NCBI RefSeq assembly: GCF_900094925.1
Contig: NZ_FMAY01000015.1
Location: forward strand, 1-64,000
Reading direction: 5' to 3'
Source: Kosakonia oryzendophytica
Lineage (GTDB): Bacteria; Pseudomonadota; Gammaproteobacteria; Enterobacterales; Enterobacteriaceae
DNA length: 64,000 bases
Numbering within the stretch: position 1 is the stretch's first letter; the number at the start of each line of letters is the position of its first letter. The notes beneath the pieces are model-generated. The model saw only the letters and a program-made list of their open reading frames with translations. It was not told the DNA's origin and searched no databases. Positions 9,835 to 21,592 of this stretch are shown here, one piece after another. Position numbers and translations under genes: made by a program.

Positions 9835-10449
9835 ATGCCAAAATTACGCCTGATTGGATTGACCTTATTTGCGCTTAGCGTGTCCCTGGGAACCCACGCT
9901 GAGGAAAAACGTTATGTTTCCGACGAACTGAATACCTGGGTCCGTAGCGGACCGGGAGATAATTACCGCCTTGTGGGCACGGTGAATGCCGGCGAGGAAG
10001 TGACCCTGCTGCAATCCAATAGCGATTATGGTCAGGTGCGCGATAGCACCGGGCGTACCGCGTGGATCCCTCTCAAAGAACTGAATACCCAGCCCAGCCT
10101 GCGCACCCGCGTACCGGAACTGGAAAACCAGGTCAAAACGCTGACCGATAAACTCAACAATATCGACAATACCTGGAACCAGCGCACTGCCGAGATGCAG
10201 CAGAAAGTCGCGCAGAGCGATGGTGTCATTAGCGGCCTGAAAGATGAAAATCAGAAACTCAAAAACGAGTTAATTGTGGCGCAAAAAAAGGTGAATGCCG
10301 CCAATCTGCAACTGGATGACAAACAGCGCACCATCATTATGCAATGGTTTATGTATGGCGGCGGCGTGCTGGGCGCAGGCCTGTTACTGGGCCTGGTGTT
10401 GCCGCATATGATCCCCACCCGCAAACGCAAAGATCGCTGGATGAACTAA
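9835..10449 (+). CDS. ygiM: SH3-domain membrane-anchored protein YgiM
   Basis: The 204-residue product has a Sec signal peptide (MPKLRLIGLTLFALSVSLGTHA), then a bacterial SH3 domain at about 25-95 (VSDELNTWVRSGPGDNYRLV), a coiled coil at about 105-165, and a C-terminal transmembrane helix (GGGVLGAGLLLGLVLPHMI) ending in basic residues. It is therefore predicted to be periplasmic with a C-terminal anchor. Its function is unknown; SH3b domains often bind cell wall. ATG at 9835 was chosen because it gives the signal peptide; 35 more upstream codons are open but look non-coding. Confidence 0.92.
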   Translation: MPKLRLIGLTLFALSVSLGTHAEEKRYVSDELNTWVRSGPGDNYRLVGTVNAGEEVTLLQSNSDYGQVRDSTGRTAWIPLKELNTQPSLRTRVPELENQVKTLTDKLNNIDNTWNQRTAEMQQKVAQSDGVISGLKDENQKLKNELIVAQKKVNAANLQLDDKQRTIIMQWFMYGGGVLGAGLLLGLVLPHMIPTRKRKDRWMN

Positions 10450-10515
10450 GCACATTAGCCATCTTCTCTACACTTACGTATTATCAGTCGGCAAAATAAG
10501 TGAGAGGAGTGGCGG

Positions 10516-11757
10516 GTGAAGAGTTATCTGGTCGGTGGTGCAGTACGCGATACGTTGTTAGGCCTGCCAGTCAAAGACAGAGACTGGGTGGTAGTCGGCG
10601 CCACGCCGGAAGAGATGCTCAACGCGGGCTACCAACAGGTAGGCCGTGATTTTCCTGTGTTCCTGCACCCGAAAAGCCACGAAGAGTATGCCCTGGCACG
10701 CACCGAGCGCAAATCGGGCGTCGGCTATACAGGATTCACTGTCCATGCGGCACCAGACGTTACGCTTGAGCAAGATTTGCTGCGCCGCGACTTAACCGTT
10801 AACGCCCTCGCACAGGATGAAAACGGCAACATCATCGATCCTTTCAATGGTCAGCGAGATCTGCACAATCGGATCCTGCGCCATGTCTCCCCCGCCTTTG
10901 GCGAAGATCCTTTACGCGTTCTGCGCGTTGCGCGCTTTGCTGCCCGCTATGCGCATCTCAGTTTTCGCATTGCCGATGAGACCATGGCGCTGATGCGCGC
11001 CATGACAGACGCGGGTGAACTGGCGCATTTGACCACCGAACGCGTATGGCAAGAGACGGAAAATGCATTGCGCACCCGTAACCCGCAGGTCTACTTCCAG
11101 GTACTGCGGGATTGCGGCGCGCTGGCCGTTTTATTCCCGGAAGTGGACGCGCTGTATGGTGTTCCCGCGCCCGCGAAATGGCATCCGGAAATCGATACGG
11201 GCGTGCATACATTGATGACGCTGACAATGGCGGCCATGCTCAGCCCGGACGTGGATGTGCGTTTTGCCACGTTGTGCCACGATCTGGGCAAAGGGTTAAC
11301 CCCCAAAGAGCTGTGGCCACGACATCATGGTCATGGCCCGGCTGGCGTAAAATTGGTAGAAGGGCTGTGTAAACGGCTTCGCGTTCCTAATGACATCCGC
11401 GACCTGGCAAAACTGGTGGCGGAGTTTCACGATCTGATCCACACCTTCCCGATCCTGTTGCCCAAAACTATCGTGAAATTGTTTGATTCTATCGACGCCT
11501 GGCGTAAGCCGCACCGCGTCGAGCAAATCGCGCTGACCAGTGAGGCAGATGTGCGCGGTCGTACCGGGTTTGAAGCCAGCGATTATCCGCAGGGGCGTTT
11601 ATTGCGTGAAGCCTGGGAAGTGGCGCGTGCGGTGCCAACCAAAGCGGTGATTGATGCGGGTTTTAAAGGCGCGGAAGTGCGCGAAGAGCTGACCCGTAGA
11701 CGGATAGCAGCCCTTGCACACTGGAAAGAGCAGCGTTGCCCTCAGCCGAAAGAGTGA
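10516..11757 (+). CDS. cca: tRNA CCA-adding enzyme (multifunctional nucleotidyltransferase)
   Basis: Cca adds or repairs the 3' CCA of tRNAs. The 413-residue protein begins at GTG 10516 behind GAGAGGAG. The nucleotidyltransferase head shows GGAVRD at residues 7-12 and the metal aspartates D21 and D23 in DRDW. The C-terminal HD domain (CHDLGKG near residue 255) carries the phosphohydrolase and phosphodiesterase activities found in the gamma-proteobacterial enzymes. It follows ygiM by 66 bases, as in E. coli. Confidence 0.97.
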   Translation: MKSYLVGGAVRDTLLGLPVKDRDWVVVGATPEEMLNAGYQQVGRDFPVFLHPKSHEEYALARTERKSGVGYTGFTVHAAPDVTLEQDLLRRDLTVNALAQDENGNIIDPFNGQRDLHNRILRHVSPAFGEDPLRVLRVARFAARYAHLSFRIADETMALMRAMTDAGELAHLTTERVWQETENALRTRNPQVYFQVLRDCGALAVLFPEVDALYGVPAPAKWHPEIDTGVHTLMTLTMAAMLSPDVDVRFATLCHDLGKGLTPKELWPRHHGHGPAGVKLVEGLCKRLRVPNDIRDLAKLVAEFHDLIHTFPILLPKTIVKLFDSIDAWRKPHRVEQIALTSEADVRGRTGFEASDYPQGRLLREAWEVARAVPTKAVIDAGFKGAEVREELTRRRIAALAHWKEQRCPQPKE

Positions 11758-11769
11758 GGGCGCAACGCT
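11732..11769. terminator. Long hairpin spanning the cca stop, before converging uppP
   Basis: AGCGTTG-CCCTCA at 11732-11744 pairs with TGAGGG-CGCAACGCT at 11755-11769 with a single bulge. The right arm includes the cca stop codon and reaches the first base of the uppP stop. It can form in transcripts of either strand. No strong T-run follows, so its efficiency is uncertain. Confidence 0.5.
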
Positions 11770-12587
11770 TATAAAAAGACCAGATAGACAACCGCAGCGA
11801 CGATAAAACGGTAAATCGCGAAGGGGATAAACGAGATACGTTTAATCACGTGCAGGAAGGTTTTGATGGCAATCAGCGCCACAATGAACGCTGTAATAAA
11901 GCCAACGGCGAACATCGGGATATCACCGGTCGTGAGGAACCCCATACTTTTATAGAGATCCAGCACCGTGGCCCCCATCATCATGGGCACTGCCAGCAGG
12001 AACGAAAACTCAGACGCCGCGTAACGGCTTACTCCCATCAACATCCCGCCGGAAATGGTGGCGCCGGAACGGGAGAAGCCCGGCCACAGCGCCAGGCACT
12101 GGAAGCAGCCAATCATAAAGGCCTGACGATAGGTAATATCATCAACCCCTTCCGCGCGCGGAACCTTAGGTTTAAGAACTTCTGCGGCAATCAACAGTAC
12201 ACCACCCACCACCAACGCATAGGTCACGGTCAGCGGGTTAAACAGCGACTTGATGGTATCGTGGAAGACCAGCCCGAGCACCACGGCCGGAACCATGCCG
12301 AGCAGAATATGCCCCAGTGTCAAGCGGCCTGTACCGGTGCCTTCATGGGGCTGATGACCGAAATGAATACCAATTAAACCAAACAGGCGTCGCCAGAACA
12401 TCACCACAACCGCCAGAATCGACCCCAGCTGAATCACCACCTCAAAGGTTTTTGCCGTATCGCCCTCAAATCCCAGTAAATGCCCTACGATAATCATATG
12501 GCCGGTACTGGAGACCGGCAGAAATTCGGTAAGCCCTTCAACGACACCCAGAATGGCTGCCACCAGCAACGAATGCATATCGCCCAT
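11769..12587 (-). CDS. uppP: Undecaprenyl-diphosphate phosphatase UppP (BacA)
   Basis: UppP dephosphorylates undecaprenyl pyrophosphate on the periplasmic side, recycling the carrier lipid for peptidoglycan and O-antigen; overproduction gives bacitracin resistance. The 272-residue protein has about eight membrane spans, the glutamate-rich motif [16 protein letters not shown] near residue 15 and the second motif PGFSRSGAT near 170. ATG at 12587 was chosen, with AGGGG about 10 bases upstream; an in-frame TTG one codon earlier is less likely. Confidence 0.95.
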   Translation of the reverse strand: MGDMHSLLVAAILGVVEGLTEFLPVSSTGHMIIVGHLLGFEGDTAKTFEVVIQLGSILAVVVMFWRRLFGLIGIHFGHQPHEGTGTGRLTLGHILLGMVPAVVLGLVFHDTIKSLFNPLTVTYALVVGGVLLIAAEVLKPKVPRAEGVDDITYRQAFMIGCFQCLALWPGFSRSGATISGGMLMGVSRYAASEFSFLLAVPMMMGATVLDLYKSMGFLTTGDIPMFAVGFITAFIVALIAIKTFLHVIKRISFIPFAIYRFIVAAVVYLVFL

Positions 12588-12694
12588 CAAATAAACCCCT
12601 AAGAAAGCTATAAAAAACGGCTTACCCCGCAGAGAAGCCGAAAATGCCGTTATCTATGACCTGAATACTAGCGCTTGGTTTAATTATTATGAAT

Positions 12695-13063
12695 TTAAAT
12701 ACTTTCTTTCGGATTTAAGCCACGCTCAATGATCACGCCTACGTTTAGCGCGCGCGCGACCGCGCCTGGTTTGCTGAGTTTGATGCGCACCCACGGCGAC
12801 TGAAAGCGCGCCAGCAGCAGGTCTGCAACCTCTTCCGCCACACGCTCCACCAGTGCAAAACGCCCGCCTTCAACATGACCGACAATCACATCGGCGATAT
12901 CGGCATAGCTCAGGCAATCCTTCACATCATCACTTTTAGCGGCTTTGCGGTTATCCCACGCCATTTCGATATCGAACACCAGCTTCTGTTCAATGGTCTG
13001 TTCCCAGTCGTAAACACCAATTGTGGTGATAACTGAAAGCTGCTCAATAAATACGATGTCCAT
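12695..13063 (-). CDS. folB: Dihydroneopterin aldolase
   Basis: FolB cleaves 7,8-dihydroneopterin to 6-hydroxymethyl-dihydropterin and glycolaldehyde in folate synthesis, and epimerises dihydroneopterin. The 122-residue tunnelling-fold protein has the family start [21 protein letters not shown], the pterin-binding glutamate in [14 protein letters not shown], and the conserved lysine in IKLSKPGAV near residue 100. It is divergent from plsY, as in E. coli. Confidence 0.96.
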   Translation of the reverse strand: MDIVFIEQLSVITTIGVYDWEQTIEQKLVFDIEMAWDNRKAAKSDDVKDCLSYADIADVIVGHVEGGRFALVERVAEEVADLLLARFQSPWVRIKLSKPGAVARALNVGVIIERGLNPKESI

Positions 13064-13226
13064 TACACCTCGCCTGCTAGTGGGTTACACACTTCTTGCT
13101 TCAGGCCGCCGCTTTCCTGGCGATCCGTCAGATTTTGCGCATTCCCTGGATACCACTTTCCGGAATTTATGCGTATTATCCACGGATGCAGAGAATAAAA
13201 CGACATTTTCACAACGGAACAGCGTT

Positions 13227-13838
13227 ATGAGTGCAATCGCGCCCGGAATGATCTTCCTCGCGTACCTTTGCGGCTCAATTTCCAGCGCAATTCTGGTCTG
13301 CCGCATCGCGGGTCTTCCGGACCCACGCGAGAGTGGCTCCGGAAACCCCGGAGCGACCAACGTATTAAGAATTGGCGGCAAAGGAGCAGCCGTAACGGTA
13401 CTGATTTTTGACGTATTGAAAGGCATGCTGCCGGTCTGGGGCGCATACGCGCTGGGCATCACGCCATTCTGGCTAGGCCTCATCGCGATAGCTGCCTGTC
13501 TTGGGCATATCTGGCCCATTTTCTTTAAGTTTCAGGGCGGTAAAGGTGTGGCCACAGCATTTGGCGCCATAGCGCCAATTGGCTGGGATTTAACAGGTGT
13601 GATGGCGGGAACCTGGCTGCTGACGGTGCTGCTAAGCGGTTATTCCTCCCTGGGCGCGATTGTCAGTGCGCTGATTGCCCCATTCTATGTCTGGTGGTTC
13701 AAACCGCAGTTCACTTTCCCGGTGGCGATGCTGTCGTGCCTGATCCTGCTGCGCCACCACGACAATATTCAGCGCCTGTGGCGACGCCAGGAAACCAAAA
13801 TCTGGACCCGGCTCAAAAAGAAAAAACGGGAAGAGTAG
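13227..13838 (+). CDS. plsY: Glycerol-3-phosphate acyltransferase PlsY
   Basis: PlsY transfers an acyl group from acyl-phosphate to glycerol 3-phosphate, the first step of phospholipid synthesis, at the inner membrane. The 203-residue protein has five to six membrane spans and three family motifs: SGNPGATN near 37, [11 protein letters not shown] near 100 and a later GYSSLG segment. It ends in a lysine/arginine-rich tail. ATG at 13227 gives the family start [17 protein letters not shown]; 68 open upstream codons are not conserved. Confidence 0.95.
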   Translation: MSAIAPGMIFLAYLCGSISSAILVCRIAGLPDPRESGSGNPGATNVLRIGGKGAAVTVLIFDVLKGMLPVWGAYALGITPFWLGLIAIAACLGHIWPIFFKFQGGKGVATAFGAIAPIGWDLTGVMAGTWLLTVLLSGYSSLGAIVSALIAPFYVWWFKPQFTFPVAMLSCLILLRHHDNIQRLWRRQETKIWTRLKKKKREE

Positions 13839-13880
13839 GAATGTTGCCCGGCGCGCAAATAGCAACCGGGCTGTCATAGA

Positions 13881-15347
<1,467 letters not shown>

Positions 15348-15351
15348 TCTG

Positions 15352-15372
15352 TTGAGGGCGCATCGCCCTCAA
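15352..15372 (+). terminator. Intercistronic terminator between rpsU and dnaG
   Basis: TTGAGGGCG pairs with CGCCCTCAA, a perfect 9-bp stem with a 3-base loop, directly after the rpsU stop. In E. coli the equivalent hairpin is a partial terminator that keeps dnaG expression far below rpsU. There is no long T-run here, consistent with partial readthrough. Confidence 0.75.
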
Positions 15373-15513
15373 TTGCAGACCGAGTTGTAGTTGTAAGGCC
15401 GTGCTTCCGAAAGGAATGCGCGGCTTATTTTCGTTTATAAGCTGACATATTCTACGGACTTCCGGTTGCATCACAGCGACCTGAACGACAACGAATATAA
15501 ATAAACGGGGCCT

Positions 15514-17259
15514 ATGGCTGGACGAATCCCACGTGTTTTTATCAATGACCTGCTGGCGCGCACCGACATCGTCGATCTCATCGACGCGCGTGTAAAGCTG
15601 AAAAAGCAGGGCAAGAACTACCACGCGTGCTGTCCATTCCATAACGAAAAAACCCCCTCTTTCACCGTAAATGGTGAAAAACAGTTTTACCACTGCTTTG
15701 GTTGCGGCGCGCACGGTAACGCTCTCGACTTCTTAATGAACTACGACAAGCTCGAGTTCGTCGAAAGCGTCGAAGAACTGGCGGCCATGCACAACCTTGA
15801 AGTGCCTTTCGAAGCAGGCAGCGGGCCAAGTCTGATAGAGCGCCATCAACGGCAAACGCTCTATCAACTGATGGACGGCCTGAACGCATTTTATCAGCAA
15901 TCTCTGACGCAACCTGCCGCTGAACCTGCGCGCCAGTATCTACAAAAGCGTGGTTTGAGCAGCGACATCATTGCGCGGTTCGCTATTGGTTATGCCCCAC
16001 CCGGCTGGGACAACGTGTTAAAGCGTTTTGGCGGCAACAGCGAGAACCGCCAATCGCTGATCGACGCAGGTATGCTGGTAACAAACGATCAGGGACGCAG
16101 TTACGATCGCTTTCGCGAGCGGGTCATGTTCCCCATTCGCGATAAGCGTGGCCGGGTGATTGGTTTTGGCGGGCGTGTATTAGGTAATGATACGCCCAAA
16201 TACCTGAACTCACCGGAAACCGATATTTTTCATAAAGGCCGCCAGCTGTATGGCCTGTATGAAGCGCAGCAGGATAACGATGAACCGCAGCGACTGTTAG
16301 TCGTCGAAGGCTATATGGACGTGGTGGCGCTGGCGCAGTATGGCATCAACTACGCGGTAGCCTCGCTGGGAACGTCGACAACGGCGGATCATATCCAGTT
16401 GCTGTTCAGGGTGACGAAAAACGTCATCTGCTGTTACGACGGCGACCGTGCAGGTCGCGATGCCGCATGGCGAGCGCTGGAAACGGCGCTGCCGTATATG
16501 AGCGACGGTCGCCAGCTACGTTTTATGTTTTTGCCGGACGGTGAAGATCCGGACACGCTGGTGCGTAAAGAAGGTAAAGAGGCGTTCGAAGCGCGGATGG
16601 AGCAGGCTCAGCCGCTCTCCACGTTTCTGTTTAACAGCCTGTTGCCACAGGCAGATTTAACCACGCCGGACGGTACAACGCAGTTGGCCGCGCTGGCGCT
16701 GCCGTTAATCAACCAGGTGCCGGGCGAAACATTGCGCATCCAGTTGCGCCAAATGTTGGGTAATAAGATTGGTATTTTCGATGATGCACAGCTTGATCGA
16801 TTAATGCCAAAACAGGCGGAAAACAGCGTGGTCCGCCCCGCTCCTCAGCTAAAACGCACAACCATGCGTATACTGATAGGGCTATTGATCCAGAACCCGG
16901 AGCTGGCGCCAGCGGTGCCTCCACTCACCGGCCTGGATCAATCCAGACTACCTGGGCTTGGCTTATTTGCAGAACTGGTCAACACTTGTTTGTCACAGCC
17001 AGGACTGACCACCGGGCAGTTGTTGGAGCATTACCGCGGCACAAAAGAGGCCGCAACCCTTGAAAAACTGTCAATGTGGGACGATATAGCAGATAAGGAC
17101 ATTGCGGAAAAAACGTTCACCGACGCACTCAATCATATGTTTGATTCGATGCTTGAACGGCGACAAGAAGAGTTGATAGCTCGCGATCGCACACACGGTT
17201 TAAGCAGCGAAGAACGCCGGGAGCTCTGGCAGTTAAACCAGGAACTGGCGAAAAAGTGA
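15514..17259 (+). CDS. dnaG: DNA primase
   Basis: DnaG makes the RNA primers for replication together with DnaB. The 581-residue protein has an N-terminal CHC2 zinc domain with Cys40, His43, Cys61 and Cys64, a TOPRIM catalytic core (VVEGYMD near 265, then YDGDRAGRDA with the metal aspartates), and a C-terminal helicase-binding domain (from about 440 to 581). The length equals E. coli DnaG. It is the middle gene of the rpsU-dnaG-rpoD operon. Its 3' part normally contains a heat-shock promoter for rpoD; I did not assign one. Confidence 0.98.
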   Translation: MAGRIPRVFINDLLARTDIVDLIDARVKLKKQGKNYHACCPFHNEKTPSFTVNGEKQFYHCFGCGAHGNALDFLMNYDKLEFVESVEELAAMHNLEVPFEAGSGPSLIERHQRQTLYQLMDGLNAFYQQSLTQPAAEPARQYLQKRGLSSDIIARFAIGYAPPGWDNVLKRFGGNSENRQSLIDAGMLVTNDQGRSYDRFRERVMFPIRDKRGRVIGFGGRVLGNDTPKYLNSPETDIFHKGRQLYGLYEAQQDNDEPQRLLVVEGYMDVVALAQYGINYAVASLGTSTTADHIQLLFRVTKNVICCYDGDRAGRDAAWRALETALPYMSDGRQLRFMFLPDGEDPDTLVRKEGKEAFEARMEQAQPLSTFLFNSLLPQADLTTPDGTTQLAALALPLINQVPGETLRIQLRQMLGNKIGIFDDAQLDRLMPKQAENSVVRPAPQLKRTTMRILIGLLIQNPELAPAVPPLTGLDQSRLPGLGLFAELVNTCLSQPGLTTGQLLEHYRGTKEAATLEKLSMWDDIADKDIAEKTFTDALNHMFDSMLERRQEELIARDRTHGLSSEERRELWQLNQELAKK

Positions 17260-17416
17260 ATTCAACGGCTTAAGTGCCGATAATCGTTCGGGTAGATCCC
17301 GACAGCCGCGATGAGGGCCAGCGGCAAAAATATAAATACACCCTCGCGTTAAATGTTGGCGGTTTATTTCGCCGACCGACACCAACCCTCATGAATTTAA
17401 GTGTGGATACCGTCTT

Positions 17417-19264
17417 ATGGAGCAAAACCCGCAGTCACAGCTGAAGCTTCTTGTCACCCGTGGTAAGGAGCAAGGCTATCTGACCTATGCCGAGGTCAAT
17501 GACCATCTGCCGGAAGATATCGTCGACTCCGATCAGATCGAAGACATCATCCAAATGATCAACGATATGGGCATCCAGGTGATGGAAGAAGCACCGGATG
17601 CCGATGATCTGTTGCTGGCTGAAAACTCCAACAACACCGACGAAGATGCGGAAGAAGCTGCTGCGCAGGTACTTTCCAGCGTTGAGTCTGAAATCGGGCG
17701 GACAACCGACCCGGTGCGTATGTACATGCGCGAAATGGGTACCGTTGAACTGCTGACCCGCGAAGGCGAAATCGACATCGCTAAACGTATCGAAGACGGG
17801 ATTAACCAGGTTCAGTGCTCCGTTGCCGAGTACCCGGAAGCCATTACTTATCTGCTGGAACAATACGACCGCGTTGAAGCAGAGCAAGCGCGTCTGTCTG
17901 ATCTGATCACCGGTTTCGTCGATCCCAATGCGGAAGAAGACATGGCGCCTACGGCGACCCACGTCGGTTCTGAACTCTCCAGCGAGGAGATGGACGACGA
18001 TGACGATGATGAAGACGAAGATGACAGCGACGATAACAGCGATGACGATAACAGCATCGACCCGGAGCTGGCGCGCGAGAAATTCGCCGAACTGCGTACC
18101 CAGTACGAACTGACCCGCGACACCATCAAAGCAAAAGGCCGCAGCCACGCTGCCGCTCAGGAAGAGATCCTGAAGCTGTCTGAAGTGTTCAAGCAGTTCC
18201 GTCTGGTACCGAAACAGTTCGACTACCTGGTTAACAGCATGCGCACCATGATGGATCGCGTGCGTACCCAGGAACGCATCATCATGAAGCTGTGCGTTGA
18301 GCAGTGCAAAATGCCGAAGAAGAACTTCATTACGTTGTTCACCGGCAATGAAACCAGCGAAACCTGGTTCAACGCTGCGTTGGCCATGAACAAACCGTGG
18401 TCGGAAAAACTGCACGAAGTGACCGAAGAAGTACAACGCGCACTGCTGAAGTTGCAACAGATCGAAGAAGAAACCGGCCTGACCATCGAGCAGGTTAAAG
18501 ACATCAACCGTCGCATGTCCATCGGCGAAGCGAAAGCCCGCCGTGCGAAGAAAGAGATGGTAGAAGCGAACCTGCGTCTGGTTATCTCTATCGCCAAGAA
18601 ATACACCAACCGCGGTCTGCAGTTCCTCGATCTGATTCAGGAAGGCAACATCGGTCTGATGAAAGCGGTAGACAAGTTTGAATACCGCCGCGGCTATAAG
18701 TTCTCCACCTATGCAACCTGGTGGATCCGTCAGGCGATCACCCGCTCTATCGCGGATCAGGCGCGTACCATCCGTATTCCGGTGCATATGATTGAGACCA
18801 TCAACAAGCTCAACCGTATCTCCCGCCAGATGCTGCAGGAAATGGGGCGTGAACCGACGCCGGAAGAGCTGGCTGAGCGCATGCTGATGCCGGAAGACAA
18901 AATCCGCAAAGTGCTCAAAATCGCCAAAGAGCCTATCTCCATGGAAACACCGATTGGTGATGATGAAGATTCGCATCTGGGCGATTTCATTGAGGATACC
19001 ACCCTCGAGCTGCCGCTGGATTCTGCCACGACTGAGAGCCTGCGCGCTGCCACGCACGATGTTCTGGCTGGCCTGACCGCCCGTGAAGCGAAAGTCCTGC
19101 GTATGCGCTTTGGTATTGACATGAATACCGACCACACGCTGGAAGAAGTGGGTAAACAGTTTGACGTTACCCGCGAACGTATTCGTCAGATCGAAGCGAA
19201 GGCGCTGCGCAAACTGCGCCACCCGAGCCGTTCTGAAGTGCTGCGTAGCTTCCTCGACGATTAA
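17417..19264 (+). CDS. rpoD: RNA polymerase sigma-70 factor RpoD
   Basis: This is the housekeeping sigma factor. The 615-residue protein shows region 1.1 (residues 1-80), region 1.2 ([21 protein letters not shown] near 96), a non-conserved insert with a long Asp/Glu stretch at about residues 192-215, region 2 ([15 protein letters not shown] near 430), region 3, and region 4 with the helix-turn-helix ([20 protein letters not shown]). It is last in the operon and has its own terminator. The acidic insert is typical of enterobacteria but its length varies between species. Confidence 0.98.
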   Translation: MEQNPQSQLKLLVTRGKEQGYLTYAEVNDHLPEDIVDSDQIEDIIQMINDMGIQVMEEAPDADDLLLAENSNNTDEDAEEAAAQVLSSVESEIGRTTDPVRMYMREMGTVELLTREGEIDIAKRIEDGINQVQCSVAEYPEAITYLLEQYDRVEAEQARLSDLITGFVDPNAEEDMAPTATHVGSELSSEEMDDDDDDEDEDDSDDNSDDDNSIDPELAREKFAELRTQYELTRDTIKAKGRSHAAAQEEILKLSEVFKQFRLVPKQFDYLVNSMRTMMDRVRTQERIIMKLCVEQCKMPKKNFITLFTGNETSETWFNAALAMNKPWSEKLHEVTEEVQRALLKLQQIEEETGLTIEQVKDINRRMSIGEAKARRAKKEMVEANLRLVISIAKKYTNRGLQFLDLIQEGNIGLMKAVDKFEYRRGYKFSTYATWWIRQAITRSIADQARTIRIPVHMIETINKLNRISRQMLQEMGREPTPEELAERMLMPEDKIRKVLKIAKEPISMETPIGDDEDSHLGDFIEDTTLELPLDSATTESLRAATHDVLAGLTAREAKVLRMRFGIDMNTDHTLEEVGKQFDVTRERIRQIEAKALRKLRHPSRSEVLRSFLDD

Positions 19265-19283
19265 GTTGTTATGCCGTAATGCT

Positions 19284-19313
19284 AAAAGGCTTCCAGCGAT
19301 GGAAGCCTTTTTT
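19284..19313 (+). terminator. Rho-independent terminator of the rpsU-dnaG-rpoD operon
   Basis: AAAAGGCTTCCA and TGGAAGCCTTTT form a 12-bp stem with a 4-base loop, running into TTTTTTG. It lies 19 bases after the rpoD stop and may also serve mug from the other side. Confidence 0.93.
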
Positions 19314-19330
19314 GTTTCCTATCCAACGCA

Positions 19331-19837
19331 TTAAAGTCCTCGCGTGACCAGTGCCTCATCCAGTTCCCGGTAAGATTGCACCAATTTATCCAGCGTTGCG
19401 CGGTTGAGCCCGCTGGGGTTCGGCAACACCCAAACCTGCGTGACGCCAATGGTAATAGCCTGTTTGCCCCAGGGCGCGCCGCGCACGCTGAATGCCTGCT
19501 CAAAGGCATTTTTACCGAGGATCGCTAACGCAGCGGGTTGGTAATCTTCGATCTTCTTGATCAGTTCCCTGCCACCGTTACGCAGTTCATGAAGATCCAC
19601 TTCGCTTGCCTGCACGGTCGGGCGTTCGACCAGCATGGTGATACCACAGCGAGTATCAAGCAGATGCCGTTCATCTTCCGGACGCAACAAGGTATCAGTA
19701 AAGCCCGCCTGGTGGATCACTTTCCAGAAGCGATTCCCCGGGTGAGCAAAGTGAAAACCCGTATGGGCGGAAGACTTGCCAGGGTTGATACCGCAAAACA
19801 CCACCCGCAACCCCGGCTCCAGAATATCGTGGATCAT
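19331..19837 (-). CDS. mug: G/U mismatch-specific uracil-DNA glycosylase
   Basis: Mug excises uracil and ethenocytosine mispaired with guanine. The 168-residue protein has the catalytic GINPG motif near residue 15, where asparagine replaces the usual aspartate, and the second motif NPSGLN near 140. ATG at 19837 was chosen because AGGAGG lies five bases upstream and the length equals that of E. coli; an in-frame GTG six bases earlier overlaps the ribosome site. Confidence 0.95.
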   Translation of the reverse strand: MIHDILEPGLRVVFCGINPGKSSAHTGFHFAHPGNRFWKVIHQAGFTDTLLRPEDERHLLDTRCGITMLVERPTVQASEVDLHELRNGGRELIKKIEDYQPAALAILGKNAFEQAFSVRGAPWGKQAITIGVTQVWVLPNPSGLNRATLDKLVQSYRELDEALVTRGL

Positions 19838-19962
19838 ACCCACCTCCTGATGAATGCCGTAAAAGCCAGTATAAGAGATTGAAAATAGGTTGTTTATAAA
19901 AACATCAGCCAGGCGATTCCCGCTGGATTGCGTGGGTAAGTTACTTTATAATTCCCCGCCAC

Positions 19963-20038
19963 GGCCCCTTAGCTCAGTGGTTAGAGCAGGCGACTCATAA
20001 TCGCTTGGTCGCTGGTTCAAGTCCAGCAGGGGCCACCA
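19963..20038 (+). tRNA. ileX: tRNA-Ile2 (CAU anticodon, lysidine-modified), ileX type
   Basis: The 76 bases fold as a complete cloverleaf: acceptor GGCCCCT with AGGGGCC, D arm TAGCTCAGTGGTTAGAGCA, anticodon CAT at 19996-19998, T arm CTGGTTCAAGTCCAGC, and an encoded CCA end. A CAU anticodon with this body matches the AUA-reading tRNA-Ile2 after mug in E. coli; initiator and elongator Met tRNAs differ in acceptor and T stem. Lysidine modification by TilS is inferred. Confidence 0.95.
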
Positions 20039-20474
20039 AATTTTCTAATTACCTTCAATAAGTTACCTGCACTTTCTTAATGTAATTTGTTTTACCTTTT
20101 CCTCGAATGTCTCAAAAGTGTCTCACCGTCATAACGGTGCTAAAGATTTACGATTTGTTTTTCACTGGCGCTTTACCTGTCGTAAATGGAAATTTATACA
20201 AAACTCAATGCTTGCGCCGAAGTGATTTCAGCACATCATAAATCTTCGCCGGTTTCCCCTCTCCGATCTTGTTGCCCACCCTCACCGTAAGAACGATAAA
20301 CGCCCCGCGTTATAGAAGAAAAATATAAGCAAAAAAGCCTGTCAAATTATAGCCCTGCAGATTTGCTATTTACGGGTCCAACTCCTAATCTTCCATCATC
20401 GGGACAGTTGACGATGTACTGGACCAGGCGAGTACAGACGTGAAGATAGCTGTTCAGAATGGGGAGATGATGCC
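20039..20474. other. Non-coding, relic-like stretch after tRNA-Ile2
   Basis: This 436-base gap is more AT-rich than its surroundings and holds no convincing gene. On the minus strand 34 codons are open from 20309 to a TGA at 20205-20207; the last 25 (from VGNKIGEGKPAKIY) look protein-like, suggesting the tail of a lost gene. A small hairpin (CACCG/CGGTG) lies at 20124-20139. A TTGACG at 20408-20413 with AGTACA 17 bases on is a weak promoter candidate for the next operon. The place, right at a tRNA 3' end, is a common integration site, but no integrase remains. Confidence 0.5.
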
Positions 20475-21587
20475 GTGAATTTCCAACCCAGATATGCAAG
20501 TAGCGAGTCTCCGGATCCGGTTCAGGCAGTGGCCGAGTTTGCTGAACAGATCGGTCACGACGAAATCGAAACTGTTATTTTCTTCTGCTCTCCGGATTAT
20601 GATCTGGAGGCTCTAGGCCGGGCGTTAAAAAGCACCTTCTCCTGTCCCTGCATCGGTTGTACTTCCTCAGGTCACATTGGCACAGAAGGTTTCCAGCACT
20701 CCGGGCTACTGGGGCTTGGATTAGGCGGTGGTTTTCGCGCCCGCACTTTTATCATCCACCCGCTGATTGAATACACCGCCGTCATCACCGACATTGCCGA
20801 AACCATTCGTCGCGACAGTCAGGAGAGACCCAACCTGCACCGTTTCGGCCTGCTGCTGGTCGATGGTCTTTCGATGGCCGAAGAACGTCTTGTCGCGAAC
20901 CTGTATCAGCAGATAGGCAATGTTCCTATCGTGGGGGGATCCGCAGGCGACGATTTACGTTTCGAAAAAAGCTACGTCTATGATGGCAACGGGCATTTCG
21001 TCTCTGATGCCGCCGTTTTTGCCGTTATCGAAACCAGCTCTCCGGTCGCCACCTTTAAGATCCAGCATTTCGAACCCAGCGACGTGGAACTGGTTATCAC
21101 CGAGGCCGATGCCGAGAAACGGCTTATTCTCGAGATCAACGGCGAACCTGCCGCACAGGTGTATGCGGAGTCTCTTGGCCTGACTGTCGATGAATTAACA
21201 CCAACGGTCTTCTCCCGAAACCCACTGGTTCTCTCTTTCGGCGACGAGCCTTACGTTCGTTCGATCCAGAAAATGAACGCGGACCTCTCTCTTACTTGTT
21301 ATTGCGCCATTGAAGAAGGGTTGATCGTGTCGATCGGCATTGCCGAAGATCCCATTCAGACCTTTAGCCAGGCCTTTGACAGAGTGCGTGAAACCATCCC
21401 GGATCCCGCTGTCATCATCGGCTGTGATTGCATCCTGCGCCGTCTCCAGTTCGAAAAAGAGGGGCTTGAGCAACAGATCGGCGAAATTATGGTGCAGAAC
21501 AGGGTGGTGGGGTTCTCAACTTACGGCGAGCAATATAACGGGCTGCATGTAAACCAGACATTTACAGGTGTTGCCATTGGAGGTTAA
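20475..21587 (+). CDS. FIST-domain (FIST_N plus FIST_C) signal-input protein
   Basis: FIST proteins are proposed cytoplasmic ligand sensors linked to two-component systems. This 370-residue protein has FIST_N over about residues 25-215 (IETVIFFCSPDYDLEALGRAL; CIGCTSSGHIGTEGF) and FIST_C over about 220-355. No signal peptide or membrane span is seen. The start is GTG at 20475 behind GGGGAG; a four-codon frame (ATGATGCCGTGA, 20467-20478) overlaps it. The kinase gene follows after five bases, so the protein probably feeds that kinase. The ligand is unknown. It has no counterpart in this place in E. coli K-12. Confidence 0.85.
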   Translation: MNFQPRYASSESPDPVQAVAEFAEQIGHDEIETVIFFCSPDYDLEALGRALKSTFSCPCIGCTSSGHIGTEGFQHSGLLGLGLGGGFRARTFIIHPLIEYTAVITDIAETIRRDSQERPNLHRFGLLLVDGLSMAEERLVANLYQQIGNVPIVGGSAGDDLRFEKSYVYDGNGHFVSDAAVFAVIETSSPVATFKIQHFEPSDVELVITEADAEKRLILEINGEPAAQVYAESLGLTVDELTPTVFSRNPLVLSFGDEPYVRSIQKMNADLSLTCYCAIEEGLIVSIGIAEDPIQTFSQAFDRVRETIPDPAVIIGCDCILRRLQFEKEGLEQQIGEIMVQNRVVGFSTYGEQYNGLHVNQTFTGVAIGG

Positions 21588-21592
21588 TCACT

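Noticed and set aside
17435-19222. 595-codon frame antisense to rpoD
   Set aside because: It mirrors rpoD in the opposite strand through codon bias; its peptide shows no domain and no ribosome site, and rpoD is certain.
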